DNA from: Pelomonas sp. CA6
GTDB lineage: Bacteria; Pseudomonadota; Gammaproteobacteria; Burkholderiales; Burkholderiaceae_C
Length of the DNA: 64,000 bases
Assembly: GCF_022549225.1 (NCBI RefSeq)
Contig: NZ_JAKZFD010000014.1
Span: 1 to 64,000, forward strand
Direction of reading: 5' to 3'
Shown here in pieces: positions 8,050-16,485 of the stretch. The notes beneath the pieces were generated by a model. The model saw only the letters and a program-made list of their open reading frames with translations, was not told where the DNA came from and did no database searches. Numbering within the stretch: the first letter of the stretch is position 1; each line of letters opens with the position of its first letter. The position numbers and the translations under genes were made by a program.

Positions 8050-9924
8050 ATGGCTGTTCTCTCCCTCACCAATGCCCACCTGGCCTTCGGCCATGTCCCG
8101 CTGCTCGATGGCGCCGCCTTTGCTCTGGAGGCCGGCGAGCGCGTCGGCCTGATCGGCCGCAACGGCAGCGGCAAGTCGTCGCTGCTGAAGATCCTGGCCG
8201 GCCTGGAAAAGCTGGACGATGGCCTGCTGCAACAGCAACAGAATCTGCGCCGCGTTTACGTGCCGCAGGAACCGGAGTTGCAGAGCGGCGCCACCATCTT
8301 CGAGGTGGTCAGCGAGGGCGTGGCCGAAGCCAAGGCGCTGCGCGCGCGCTACGAGGCGCATGCGCCCGGCGAGGATCTCGACGCGCTGCAGAGTCGCATC
8401 GAGGCGCTGGGCGGCTGGACCTGGGAGCAGCGCGTCGATGAGACGCTGCAGCGTCTGGCGCTGGATGGCACGCGCCGTGTCGACGATTTGTCCGGCGGGT
8501 TGCGCAAGCGGGTCGCGCTGGCGCGCGCGCTCGCCGCCCAGCCCGACGTGCTGCTGCTGGACGAGCCGACCAACCACCTGGACCTGGAGGCCATCGCCTG
8601 GCTGGAAGAGCTGCTGAAGGACTTCGGTGGCAGCCTGCTGCTGATCACCCACGATCGTGCCTTCCTGGACGCGGTCTGCACCCGCATCGTCGAGCTGGAC
8701 CGGGGCCTGCTGCGCAGCTATCCGGGCAACTTCGCCGCCTTCGAGGCCGCCAAGCAGCGCGAGCTGGAGGCCGAGGCGCTGGCCAATGCGCGCTTCGACA
8801 AGCTGCTGGCGCAGGAAGAGATCTGGATCCGCAAGGGCGTCGAGGCGCGGCGCACGCGCAGCGTGGCGCGCGTGGCGCGCCTGGTGGGCTTGCGCGAGCA
8901 GCATGCGGCGCGGCGCGACGCGCAGGGCCGGGTCAAGCTCAACCTCGACGCCGGCGAGCTGTCCGGCAAGCGGGTCGCCGAGCTGGAAGGCGTGGGCAAA
9001 CGCTTCGGCGAACGCGTGATCGTGCGCGACTTCAGCACCACCATCCTGCGCGGCGACAAGATCGGCCTGATCGGCCCCAACGGCGCGGGCAAGACCACGC
9101 TGCTCAAGCTGATCCTGGGCGAACTGCCGCCGGACGAAGGCCAGGTGCGCCTGGGCACGCGGCTGACCGTGGCCTACTTCGACCAGATGCGCGAGGGCCT
9201 GAACCTCGATGCCACGCTGGCCGACACCATCAGCCCCGGCAGCGAATGGATAGAGATCGGGGGCCAGCGCAAGCATGTGATGAGCTACCTCAGCGACTTC
9301 CTGTTCGCGCCGGCGCGCGCCAATTCGCCGGTGCGCACGCTGTCCGGCGGCGAGCGCAACCGGCTGCTGCTGGCGCGCCTGTTCGCGCGCCCGGCCAATG
9401 TGCTGGTGCTGGACGAGCCGACCAACGACCTGGACATCGAGACCCTGGAGCTGCTCGAAGAGCTGCTGCAGGACTACGACGGCACCGTCTTCCTCGTCAG
9501 CCATGACCGCCGCTTCGTCGACAACGTCGTGACCTCCACGCTGGTGGCCGAGGGCGAGGGCCGCTGGCGCGAGTACGAGGGCGGCGTGCAGGACTGGCTG
9601 GACCAGTCGCGCCGCGCCCAGGCCCTGGCCGCCGCGCGCGCGCCGGCCCCGGCGGCGCCCAAGCCGGCCGTGGCGCCCGCCCCCGCGGCGGCGACCGCGA
9701 CCAAGCGCAAGCTCAGCTACAAGGACCAGCGTGAGCTCGACGAACTGCCCGCGCGCATCGAGGCGCTGGAGGCCGAGCAGGCCAGCCTGAACGCGCTGCT
9801 CAACGGCAGTGAGCTCTACGGCCAGGGCGCCGCGCGCATCGCCGAGGTCACGACCCGCGCCGGGCAGATCGAGGACGAGCTGATGCAGCTGCTGGAGCGC
9901 TGGGAAGAGCTGGGCTCGCGCTGA
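8050..9924 (+). CDS. uup: ABC-F family ATPase, Uup-like
   Basis: Soluble duplicated ATP-binding cassette protein of 624 aa without membrane segments, of the ABC-F class that acts on ribosomes or, for Uup, influences recombination and branched DNA intermediates. First cassette: Walker A GRNGSGKS (residues 36-43), signature LSGGLRKRV, Walker B LLLDEPTNHLD. Second cassette: Walker A GPNGAGKT near residue 339, signature LSGGERNR, Walker B LVLDEPTNDLD. An Ala/Pro-rich linker (about residues 525-550) leads to a charged C-terminal coiled coil (about 555-620), which is characteristic of Uup rather than EttA. Converges with the hydratase gene 16 bp downstream. Confidence 0.9.
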   Translation: MAVLSLTNAHLAFGHVPLLDGAAFALEAGERVGLIGRNGSGKSSLLKILAGLEKLDDGLLQQQQNLRRVYVPQEPELQSGATIFEVVSEGVAEAKALRARYEAHAPGEDLDALQSRIEALGGWTWEQRVDETLQRLALDGTRRVDDLSGGLRKRVALARALAAQPDVLLLDEPTNHLDLEAIAWLEELLKDFGGSLLLITHDRAFLDAVCTRIVELDRGLLRSYPGNFAAFEAAKQRELEAEALANARFDKLLAQEEIWIRKGVEARRTRSVARVARLVGLREQHAARRDAQGRVKLNLDAGELSGKRVAELEGVGKRFGERVIVRDFSTTILRGDKIGLIGPNGAGKTTLLKLILGELPPDEGQVRLGTRLTVAYFDQMREGLNLDATLADTISPGSEWIEIGGQRKHVMSYLSDFLFAPARANSPVRTLSGGERNRLLLARLFARPANVLVLDEPTNDLDIETLELLEELLQDYDGTVFLVSHDRRFVDNVVTSTLVAEGEGRWREYEGGVQDWLDQSRRAQALAAARAPAPAAPKPAVAPAPAAATATKRKLSYKDQRELDELPARIEALEAEQASLNALLNGSELYGQGAARIAEVTTRAGQIEDELMQLLERWEELGSR

Positions 9925-9926
9925 GC

Positions 9927-9946
9927 GCGTTCAACAGCGTTCAACA
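9927..9946. repeat. tandem duplication of GCGTTCAACA at a gene end
   Basis: Two perfect adjacent copies of a 10-bp unit between the convergent ABC-F and hydratase genes. The second copy contains the stop codon of the minus-strand hydratase gene (9941-9943), so the duplication left the protein unchanged. It is probably replication slippage. Confidence 0.8.
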
Positions 9947-10768
9947 GCGCGAGCGCAGCCGGCCCAGCCCGTCGAAGGCCGCGTCCACCGCGCTGCCCGG
10001 GGGCAGGTCCAGCGCCACGCGCCAGGCGCCGGTGGTGACGATGCTGCCCGCGGGCACGACCTGACCCCGGGCGGTGAGCCGCTGCAGCCAGCCGGCGAGC
10101 AGCCAGCCCGGGTCGTCCAGCCCATGGCCGCCCGTCCCCGCCTGCGGCGCGCGCGCGGCCGAGCCCGGCGGGCCCTGCACCGCCAGCGACACCGGCTGAC
10201 GCGCCCAGTCGTGGCCGGGCCGCCAGGCCTGCCAGGGGCCCAGCGCCAGCGCGCCGTGGGACTGGGCGTCGGCATGGCGCAGCAGCGGGTCGGCGGCCAG
10301 CCCCTGGCGCCAGCGCGACGCGATCCATTCGATGGCCACCGCCATCGCGTCGATCAGGCCGCCGGTTTCGCCGGGGCGCAGCGCGGCGGCCTCGTCGGGC
10401 CCCACGTCGCGCGCCAGGCGCAGCGCGATCTCGGCTTCCGCGCCGATCAGGCGCAGATCGCCAAAGTCCGCCGCGGCCGCGCCCTCACGCACGCCGTCCG
10501 GCGCCAGCGGCGCCATGCCCAGCGCCGCGGTGCGCGAGGCCGCCCCGCATTTCCAATACTGCGGGCGGCCCGGCGGCTGCCAGCCCAGCCGGCGGTTCAG
10601 CTCGGCCAGCGCGGCCTCCGCGGTGGGCAGATCCGGCAGCGACCAGTCGCGCGCGTCCAGCGGCGGCCCGCCGCGCCAGGCCTGGGCCAGCGCGGCGCCC
10701 AGGTCCTGCGGACGCGATGGCGTTGGGGTGGGCGAGGGTGGGGTAGGGGTGGGCGTGGGTGTATTCAT
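9941..10768 (-). CDS. 2-keto-4-pentenoate hydratase-like protein (FAH superfamily)
   Basis: Soluble 275-aa protein of the fumarylacetoacetate hydrolase superfamily, in the branch that includes 2-oxopent-4-enoate hydratase (MhpD/XylJ). Visible family features are YWKCG near residue 65, the acidic strand EAEIALRLARDV near 107-118, AVAIEWI near 143, and the closing GSIVTTGAW near 247. The first 20 residues are a Thr/Pro repeat encoded by G-rich template DNA. The start lies 4 bp after the stop of the MocR-type regulator, so the two are probably co-transcribed. No other meta-cleavage pathway gene is nearby, so the true substrate is uncertain. Confidence 0.72.
   Translation of the reverse strand: MNTPTPTPTPPSPTPTPSRPQDLGAALAQAWRGGPPLDARDWSLPDLPTAEAALAELNRRLGWQPPGRPQYWKCGAASRTAALGMAPLAPDGVREGAAAADFGDLRLIGAEAEIALRLARDVGPDEAAALRPGETGGLIDAMAVAIEWIASRWRQGLAADPLLRHADAQSHGALALGPWQAWRPGHDWARQPVSLAVQGPPGSAARAPQAGTGGHGLDDPGWLLAGWLQRLTARGQVVPAGSIVTTGAWRVALDLPPGSAVDAAFDGLGRLRSRC
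10725..10759 (+). other. potential G-quadruplex with seven G-runs
   Basis: Runs of three or four G at 10725-10728, 10730-10732, 10736-10738, 10740-10743, 10746-10749, 10751-10753 and 10757-10759, with loops of 1-3 nt. This exceeds the usual four-run G-quadruplex rule. It lies in the first 45 bp of the minus-strand hydratase gene, so the G-rich strand is the transcription template. Confidence 0.6.
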
Positions 10769-10772
10769 GGGT

Positions 10773-12227
10773 TCAGTGCGCCAGCTCGTCGCGCACCTTC
10801 TCCAGCGTGCGCCAGAAGCGCAGGTCCTGCGAGGTGGCAAAGTTGATGCGCATCAGCGTGCCGGGCTGGCGTGTTGGGCTGAACAGCATGCCCGGCGCCA
10901 CCAGCCAGCCCAGGTCCATCATGCGCTGGGCCAGGCGCTCGGTGTCCATGCCGGTGTCCAGCCAGCCGAACAGGCCCTGCGGCGGACAGACGAAGCGGCA
11001 GCCCGCGTCCTCGGCCAGGCGCACGCTGCGCTGGCGCGCGGCGTCCAGCTTGGCGAGCACGCGTTCGGCATGGCGGCGCAGCTGGCCCTGTTCCAGGCAC
11101 AGTGCGACCGCGCGGTCCATCAGCGGGCTGGTGGTCAGCGAGGACAACAGCTTGGTCTCGGTCAGTTCGGTGATGCGTTCCGCGCTGGCCGCCACATAGC
11201 CCACGCGCCAAGCCGGGGAGAGGATCTTGGAGAAGCCCGAGACATAGACCGTGCGCCGCAGCTGGTCCAGCGTCGCCAGGCGCGGCGCGTGGCTGGGCGC
11301 GAACAGCGCGTAGGTGTCGTCCTCGACGATCAGCAGGTCGGCCGCCTCGGCCAGCTTCAACAGTTCGTGGGCGCAGGCCAGGCTCAGGCTCGCGCCGGTG
11401 GGGTTGTGCAACACCGACACCGTGACATAGGCGCGCGGTTGGTGCTGGGCGATCAGCTGGCGCATCACCGCCAGGTCCGGCCCCTGCTCGCCGCGCGGCA
11501 CCGGCAGCAGGCGCATGCCGGCGCGCGTGAGGCGGGCGTATTCGATCGCCCAGCCCGGGTCGTCCACCAACACCGCGTCGCCGGGCTTGAGCAGGCTGCG
11601 GGTGATCAGGTCCAGGCCATGGGTGGCGCCCACGGTGCTGAGGATCTGCTCGGCGCCGGCATGCACGCCCAGGTCCAGCAGGCGCTGCGACAGGGCCTCG
11701 CGCAGGCGCTGGTCGCCGCGCGGCTCGCCATAGCCGCACAGCAGCCGGTCCTCGGCCTGAGCGGCCAGCTTGCGCAGCGTGGACTGCAGCAGGCCCAGGT
11801 CCAGCCAGTCCTCGGGCAGCGTGCCCAGGCCGGGCGCGCGCCGCGCGTCGGCCTGGAACATGCCACGGATCAGCGCGCTGGCGTCCACCAGCTTGGGCGA
11901 CGGCGCGGGCGGCCGCGCGCCCGGGCCGCGCGCCGCCTGTGGCGGCCGGAGCTCGCGCACGAAGAAGCCACGCTTCTTGCGCGCCTCCAGCAGGCCCTGG
12001 GCGAGCAGCTGGTCATAGGCCGCGACCACGGTGTAGGGGCTCACGCCATGGTGGCGGGCGCATTCGCGCACCGAGGGCAGGCGCGCGCCGGGCAGCAGCA
12101 GGCGCTGCTGGATGCGCTGCGCGAAGCGCTGCGCCAACTGCTGGGCGAGCGACTGGCTGGCCTGGCGGGAGAGGGCGCCCGCAGCGGCGATGGGGGCGGC
12201 GAGGTCGGAGGCTGTGCTGGTGTCCAT
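10773..12227 (-). CDS. MocR/PdxR-type regulator (GntR HTH fused to aminotransferase domain)
   Basis: Transcription factor of 484 aa with the MocR layout. Residues 20-95 are a GntR winged helix (LPGARLPSVRECARHHGVSP, then a GFFVRE wing). A proline-rich linker spans about 100-125. The rest is a fold-type I aminotransferase-like domain that binds PLP as effector; the predicted PLP lysine is K334 in SGFSKILSP. The HNPTG motif (about 255) and a conserved IVEDDTY are also present. It is divergent from an EamA-family exporter across 77 bp containing repeated TGTATTGG-like sites, a classical MocR arrangement, so it probably regulates that exporter and itself. Its ligand is probably PLP with an amino compound; which one is unknown. 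Confidence 0.92.
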   Translation of the reverse strand: MDTSTASDLAAPIAAAGALSRQASQSLAQQLAQRFAQRIQQRLLLPGARLPSVRECARHHGVSPYTVVAAYDQLLAQGLLEARKKRGFFVRELRPPQAARGPGARPPAPSPKLVDASALIRGMFQADARRAPGLGTLPEDWLDLGLLQSTLRKLAAQAEDRLLCGYGEPRGDQRLREALSQRLLDLGVHAGAEQILSTVGATHGLDLITRSLLKPGDAVLVDDPGWAIEYARLTRAGMRLLPVPRGEQGPDLAVMRQLIAQHQPRAYVTVSVLHNPTGASLSLACAHELLKLAEAADLLIVEDDTYALFAPSHAPRLATLDQLRRTVYVSGFSKILSPAWRVGYVAASAERITELTETKLLSSLTTSPLMDRAVALCLEQGQLRRHAERVLAKLDAARQRSVRLAEDAGCRFVCPPQGLFGWLDTGMDTERLAQRMMDLGWLVAPGMLFSPTRQPGTLMRINFATSQDLRFWRTLEKVRDELAH

Positions 12228-12228
12228 G

Positions 12229-12267
12229 CCAATACAGACGCGAAATTTGTATGGGCAAGTGTATTGG
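12229..12267. promoter_or_regulatory. candidate MocR operator, repeated TGTATTGG half-sites
   Basis: CCAATACA (12229-12236) and TGTATTGG (12260-12267) form a perfect 8-bp inverted repeat. A third near-copy, TGTATGGG (12248-12255), is in direct orientation exactly 12 bp from the last. The set lies between the regulator and exporter starts and begins 1 nt upstream of the regulator's ATG. MocR proteins are known to bind repeated sites in such divergent promoters; binding here is inferred. Confidence 0.55.
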
Positions 12268-12304
12268 TTCTGTGCTGGTCGGTGGCCCTAGACTGGGTCG
12301 CATC

Positions 12305-13249
12305 ATGTCCAGCAAAACCTCCTCCCTGACCGCGCCTGCCCTGGCGCCTGCGCCCTCGGGCTCCGCCTGGGCCCTGGGTCTGCTGGGCGTGGCCATCTTT
12401 GCCCTGAGCATCCCGATGACGCGGCTGGCCAGCGGGAGTGTCGCGGCGCCGCAGCTGCCGGCCGAGTTCATCGCGCTGGGGCGCGCGGCGCTGGCCGGGC
12501 TGTGCTCGCTGGTCTATCTGCGCTGGACGCGCGCGCCGCTGCCGCGCGGGCGGCAATGGCAGAGCCTGGCCTTCATCGCCGCCGGCGTGGTGTTCGGCTG
12601 GCCGCTGCTGATGAGCATGGCGGTGCAGCAGGTGGACGCCGTCCATGCGTCGGTGATCTCGGGCGTGCTGCCGCTGGCCACCGCGGTCTGTGCCGCGCTG
12701 CTGCTGCGCCAGCGCGCGCGGCCGGCCTTCTGGGGCTGCGCGCTGGCCGGGCTGGCGCTGGTGATCGCCTTCGCGGCCTGGCGTGGCGCCGGCGCGCCGC
12801 AGTGGGCGGATCTGCTGCTGCTGGGCGGGGTGTGCGCGGCCGCGCTGGGCTATGTGGGCGGTGCCGGGCTGTCGCGCCGCATGAAGCCCGAGCAGGTGAT
12901 TTGCTGGACCCTGGTGCTCAGCCTGCCGCTGACCCTGCCGCTGACGCTGCTGAGCTGGCCCTCGCAGCCCGTCTCGGGCGCGGCCTGGGGGGGCTTCCTC
13001 TATGTGTCGCTGTTCTCGATGTGGTTGGGCTTTTTCGCCTGGTACCGGGCGCTGGCGCTGGGCGGCGCGCTGCACATCAGCCAGGTCCAGATCCTGCAGC
13101 CCTTTCTGTCCATGCTGATGGCGGTGCCGCTGCTGGGCGAGCGGCTGGACGCCGGCACGTTGGGCTTTGCGCTGGCGGTGATCGCGGTGGTGTGGGCGGG
13201 CAAGAGTCTGTCGGCGCCGCCCACCGACGCACCGCGTTCAGAACGCTGA
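12305..13249 (+). CDS. EamA/DMT-family transporter, probable metabolite exporter
   Basis: Inner-membrane protein of 314 aa with about ten hydrophobic segments in two EamA repeats (about residues 20-150 and 165-300), typical of drug/metabolite transporters that export amino acids or related compounds. The ATG at 12305 is preceded by TAGACT (12289-12294); the alternative ATG at 12251 would place the start inside the repeated operator-like sites and is less likely. Divergent from the MocR-type regulator and followed by an aminotransferase gene 56 bp later. The group suggests sensing, export and conversion of an amino compound. Confidence 0.88.
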   Translation: MSSKTSSLTAPALAPAPSGSAWALGLLGVAIFALSIPMTRLASGSVAAPQLPAEFIALGRAALAGLCSLVYLRWTRAPLPRGRQWQSLAFIAAGVVFGWPLLMSMAVQQVDAVHASVISGVLPLATAVCAALLLRQRARPAFWGCALAGLALVIAFAAWRGAGAPQWADLLLLGGVCAAALGYVGGAGLSRRMKPEQVICWTLVLSLPLTLPLTLLSWPSQPVSGAAWGGFLYVSLFSMWLGFFAWYRALALGGALHISQVQILQPFLSMLMAVPLLGERLDAGTLGFALAVIAVVWAGKSLSAPPTDAPRSER

Positions 13250-13305
13250 ATTTCGCCACGAAGCCGGTGGTACAACGACGGAATCAATCAAAAGGAGACT
13301 CGCCC

Positions 13306-14514
13306 ATGAGCGCCATCTGGACCCAGGCCCGCCGCGCCGCCCGTATGAACCCCTCCATCATCCGGGAGATCCTCAAGGTCACCGAGAAGCCCGGCATCCT
13401 GTCCATGGCGGGCGGCCTGCCGTCCAGCGACACCTTCCCGGTGGACGCCATCCGGACGGCCTGCGACCAGGTGCTGGGGCGCCAGGCCAAGGAGGCGCTG
13501 CAGTACGCGGCCAGCGAGGGCTACGGCCCGCTGCGCGAGTGGGTGGTGGCCAAGATGGCGACCCTGGGCCTGGCCTGCACCCCCGACCAGGTGCTGATCA
13601 CCAGCGGTTCGCAGCAGGGCCTGGACCTGGTGGGCAAGGTGCTGTGCGACGCCGGCGCGCCGGTGGCGGTGGAGACGCCCACCTACCTGGGCGCGCTGCA
13701 GGCCTTCACGCCCTATGAGCCGCTGTTCAGCAGCCTGGAAAGCGACGAGCAGGGGCCCTTGCCCGAGGCCATCGCGCGCCTGCCGCACGATGCGCCGGGC
13801 ACCCGCTTCGCCTATCTGCTGCCCAACTACCAGAACCCCACCGGCCGCGTGATGAGCCTGGAACGCCGCCAGGCGCTGGTGGCCGCGGCGCGCCAGGCCC
13901 ATGTGCCCATCGTCGAAGACAACCCCTATGGCGACCTGTGGTTCGACCAGCCGCCGCCGCCGTCGCTGGCTTCCCTGTGGCCGGAGGGCACCGTCTACCT
14001 GGGCTCCTTCTCCAAGGTGCTGACGCCGGGCTTCCGCCTGGGCTGGCTGGTGGCGCCGCCGGCGCTGTATCCCAAGCTGCTGCAGGCCAAGCAGGCGGCC
14101 GACCTGCACACGCCGGGCTTCAACCAGCGCGTCGTGCACGAGGTCATCAAGAACGGCTTCCTGGACCAGCATGTGCCCAGCATCCGCGCGCGCTACAAGG
14201 CCAACCGCGACGCCATGGCCGTGGCGCTGCGCGAGTACCTGCCCGAGGGCTGCGAATGGCAGAGCCCCGAGGGCGGCATGTTCTTCTGGATCCGCCTGCC
14301 CGAGGGCCTGGACGCGATGGCGCTGCTGCCGCGCGCGGTGGACGCGGGCGTGGCCTATGTGCCGGGCGCCGCGTTCTACGCGCACCAGCCGGACCCGCGC
14401 ACGCTGCGCCTGTCCTTCGTCACGCTGACCCCCGAGCTGATCGCCGAGGGCGTGGAGAAGCTGTGCCGGGTGCTGCACGAGGCGCTGGCGCAGGACGCGG
14501 TGCCGACGCCGTGA
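13306..14514 (+). CDS. PLP-dependent aminotransferase, class I/II (LysN/2-aminoadipate-like)
   Basis: Cytoplasmic aminotransferase of 402 aa in fold-type I. The substrate-side start ILSMAGGLPSSDTFP, YQNPTG (about 185), VEDNPYGDLWF (about 204-214), and the PLP lysine K237 in GSFSKVLTPGFRLGW are all present. This resembles the 2-aminoadipate/multi-substrate aminotransferases related to MocR C-terminal domains. A strong Shine-Dalgarno (AAAGGAGA) lies 8 nt before the ATG at 13306. Its stop overlaps the next gene's GTG by 4 nt, so translation is probably coupled. Substrate inferred only as an amino acid. Confidence 0.88.
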   Translation: MSAIWTQARRAARMNPSIIREILKVTEKPGILSMAGGLPSSDTFPVDAIRTACDQVLGRQAKEALQYAASEGYGPLREWVVAKMATLGLACTPDQVLITSGSQQGLDLVGKVLCDAGAPVAVETPTYLGALQAFTPYEPLFSSLESDEQGPLPEAIARLPHDAPGTRFAYLLPNYQNPTGRVMSLERRQALVAAARQAHVPIVEDNPYGDLWFDQPPPPSLASLWPEGTVYLGSFSKVLTPGFRLGWLVAPPALYPKLLQAKQAADLHTPGFNQRVVHEVIKNGFLDQHVPSIRARYKANRDAMAVALREYLPEGCEWQSPEGGMFFWIRLPEGLDAMALLPRAVDAGVAYVPGAAFYAHQPDPRTLRLSFVTLTPELIAEGVEKLCRVLHEALAQDAVPTP

Positions 14515-14987
14515 GCGCGACTGCCCCTGCGATGCACGGGCTCTCGCCCCGCTGCGACGAGGACTGGAGCGAAACCGATCTGGACGCCATCCACGGCTTT
14601 CTGGCCCAGGCGTATTGGTGCGAAGGCATCCCGCGCGAGCTGCTGCGCCGCGCGATGCAGGGTTCGCTGAACTTCGTGCTGCGCCTGCCCGCCGAGGGCG
14701 AGGCGGCCGCGCCGCTGGTGGGCTATGCCCGCGTGATCAGCGACCGCGCCACCTTCGCCTATTTGTGCGACGTCTTCGTGCGGCCGCCCTGGCGCGGCCG
14801 CGGGCTGGGCGACTGGCTGGTGCGCCAGGTCGTTGCCCATCCGCAGCTGCAAGGGCTGCGCCGCTTCAGCCTCGTCACCCGCGACGCCCATGCCCTCTAC
14901 GCGCGCCACGGCTTCACGCCGCTGGCCGCGCCGGAGCGCGGCATGGAGATCGTGCGTCCCGGCCTCTATCTCAAGCCCCAGGAGTGA
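14511..14987 (+). CDS. GNAT-family N-acetyltransferase
   Basis: Acetyl-CoA-dependent N-acetyltransferase of 158 aa. The acetyl-CoA binding loop is VRPPWRGRGLGDWLVRQVV (about residues 88-106), followed by LVTRDAHALYARHGFTPL, the usual final strand-helix. The GTG start at 14511 overlaps the aminotransferase stop as GTGA; an ATG at 14532 is a possible alternative and would shorten it by seven residues. Position within the run suggests it modifies an amino compound handled by the same operon, but the substrate cannot be read from the sequence. Confidence 0.82.
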   Translation: MSATAPAMHGLSPRCDEDWSETDLDAIHGFLAQAYWCEGIPRELLRRAMQGSLNFVLRLPAEGEAAAPLVGYARVISDRATFAYLCDVFVRPPWRGRGLGDWLVRQVVAHPQLQGLRRFSLVTRDAHALYARHGFTPLAAPERGMEIVRPGLYLKPQE

Positions 14988-14995
14988 TCGTCCCC

Positions 14996-15835
14996 ATGAC
15001 CCAGCTGCGCCGTTTCCTGCAGGTCGATGTGTTCACCGACCAGCCCTTTAAGGGCAACCCGCTGGCCGTCGTTGTCGACGGCGCGGGGCTGGACGACGCC
15101 ACGATGGCGGCCTTCGCGCGCTGGACCAATCTGTCCGAGACCACCTTCTTGCTGCCGCCCACCGATCCGGCGGCCGACTACCGCGTGCGCATCTTCACGC
15201 CGGGCGGCGAGCTGCCGTTCGCCGGTCATCCGACGCTGGGTTCCGCGCATGCCTGGCTGGCCAGCGGCGGTGATCCGAAGAAGCCCGGCGAACTGGTCCA
15301 GCAATGCGCGATCGGCCTGGTGCGCCTGCGCCGCGATGGCGCCCGGCTGGCTTTTGCCGCACCGCCGCTGCGCCGCTGCGGACCGGTCGAGCCCGCGTTG
15401 CGCGAACAGGCGCTGCGCGCACTGCGCCTGGCGCCGGAGGCGCTGCTGGACCTGGTCTGGGTCGACAACGGCCCGCAATGGATGGCCGCGCGGCTGGCCA
15501 GCGCCGACGCGGTGCTGGCGCTGCAACCCGACTTCGTGGCGATGGAGGGCTTGAAGCTGGGCGTGGTTGGGCCCTATCCTGAGGGCGCAGCGCTGCAGTT
15601 CGAGGTCCGGGCCTTCGTGCCGGGGCTGGGTGTGCCGGAAGATCCGGTCACCGGCAGCCTGAACGCCGGCCTGGCGCTGTGGCTGATGGAAGCCGGCCAT
15701 GCCGGCGAGCGCTATGTCGCCGGACAAGGCAAGGCGCTGGGGCGCGACGGACGCGTGCATGTCCATCGCGAGGGGACGGAGTGCTGGATCGGCGGTGACG
15801 TGACGCCGCTGATCCATGGCCAGGTGAGGCTGTGA
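14996..15835 (+). CDS. PhzF-family epimerase/isomerase
   Basis: Protein of 279 aa with the diaminopimelate-epimerase-like double fold of the PhzF family, which isomerises metabolites using a catalytic glutamate. E48 in NLSETTF matches that glutamate, and PFAGHPTLGSAH (about 76-87) and the C-terminal EDPVTGSLNAGLALWL (about 211-226) are diagnostic. An AGGAG lies upstream of the ATG at 14996; an in-frame GTG at 14984 overlapping the GNAT stop is an alternative. There are no phenazine genes nearby, so the role is not phenazine synthesis; the substrate is unknown. Confidence 0.88.
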   Translation: MTQLRRFLQVDVFTDQPFKGNPLAVVVDGAGLDDATMAAFARWTNLSETTFLLPPTDPAADYRVRIFTPGGELPFAGHPTLGSAHAWLASGGDPKKPGELVQQCAIGLVRLRRDGARLAFAAPPLRRCGPVEPALREQALRALRLAPEALLDLVWVDNGPQWMAARLASADAVLALQPDFVAMEGLKLGVVGPYPEGAALQFEVRAFVPGLGVPEDPVTGSLNAGLALWLMEAGHAGERYVAGQGKALGRDGRVHVHREGTECWIGGDVTPLIHGQVRL

Positions 15836-15903
15836 TCCCGCCGCGCCCGCGCTCCGCAGGGCTTGTCCGCCCTCCGGGCGCGGACTGACAGAGGGAGTCG
15901 GGC

Positions 15904-16485
15904 ATGGAGCTGGATCATCTGGTGGTGGGGGCGGCGACGCTGGAAGAGGGCGTGGCCTGGTGCGAACGCGTGCTCGGGGTCACACCCGGGCCGGGCGGCA
16001 AGCATGCCCTGATGGGCACGCACAACCGGCTGCTGAACATCAGCGCGCCCAACCATCCGCGCTGCTATCTGGAGATCATCGCGATCGATCCCGAGGCGCC
16101 ACCGCCCGGGCGCGCGCGCTGGTTCGACCTCGACCAACCCGCGCTGCAGCAGCGGCTGCGCGAGGCCGGCCCGGGACTCATCCACTGGGTGGCCCGCGTG
16201 CCCAACCTGGATGCGGCGCTGGCGCAGTGGCGCGGCGAGGGCGTCGATGCCGGCGAGCCGGTGACGGCGTCGCGCGGCGCGCTCAGCTGGCGCATCGCAC
16301 TGCGCGAGGACGGGCGCCGGCTGCGCCGCGAGGCACTGCCGGTGATGATCGAATGGGGCGACGCCCATCCCACCGATGCGATGCCGGCCAGCGGCGTGGA
16401 GCTGCTGAGCTTCGAGGCGCGCGATGGCCTGCAGGCGCGCCTGCAAACCGCACGTGGCGAGCTGGTGCTGGAGTTGATTGGATGA
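15904..16485 (+). CDS. VOC-family glyoxalase-like protein
   Basis: Protein of 193 aa starting MELDHLVVGAATLEEGVAW, the typical first strand-helix of glyoxalase-like (VOC) domains of the longer Glyoxalase_3 type. NRLLNIS and CYLEIIAIDPEA (about 40-63) form the following strands, and a second half begins near LIHWVARVPNLDAALAQW (about 96-113). A GAGGGAG Shine-Dalgarno precedes the ATG. The stop overlaps the AlaX gene start by 4 nt (ATGA). Members of this branch are rarely characterised; metal binding and reaction are unknown. Confidence 0.78.
   Translation: MELDHLVVGAATLEEGVAWCERVLGVTPGPGGKHALMGTHNRLLNISAPNHPRCYLEIIAIDPEAPPPGRARWFDLDQPALQQRLREAGPGLIHWVARVPNLDAALAQWRGEGVDAGEPVTASRGALSWRIALREDGRRLRREALPVMIEWGDAHPTDAMPASGVELLSFEARDGLQARLQTARGELVLELIG

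Noticed and set aside
1307-9504. Very long open frames antisense to kup/benE and to the 6.8-9.5 kb genes (about 700-900 codons)
   Set aside because: They mirror real genes with clear families on the other strand and have Arg/Gln/His/Ala-rich composition typical of high-GC shadow frames.
2198-10768. Aromatic degradation cluster from BenE, P450 and the hydratase
   Set aside because: The three genes are separated by unrelated genes on both strands and no ring-cleavage enzyme is present.
14996-15835. Phenazine biosynthesis from the PhzF-family gene
   Set aside because: No other phz gene is present; the family is broad and mostly unrelated to phenazines.
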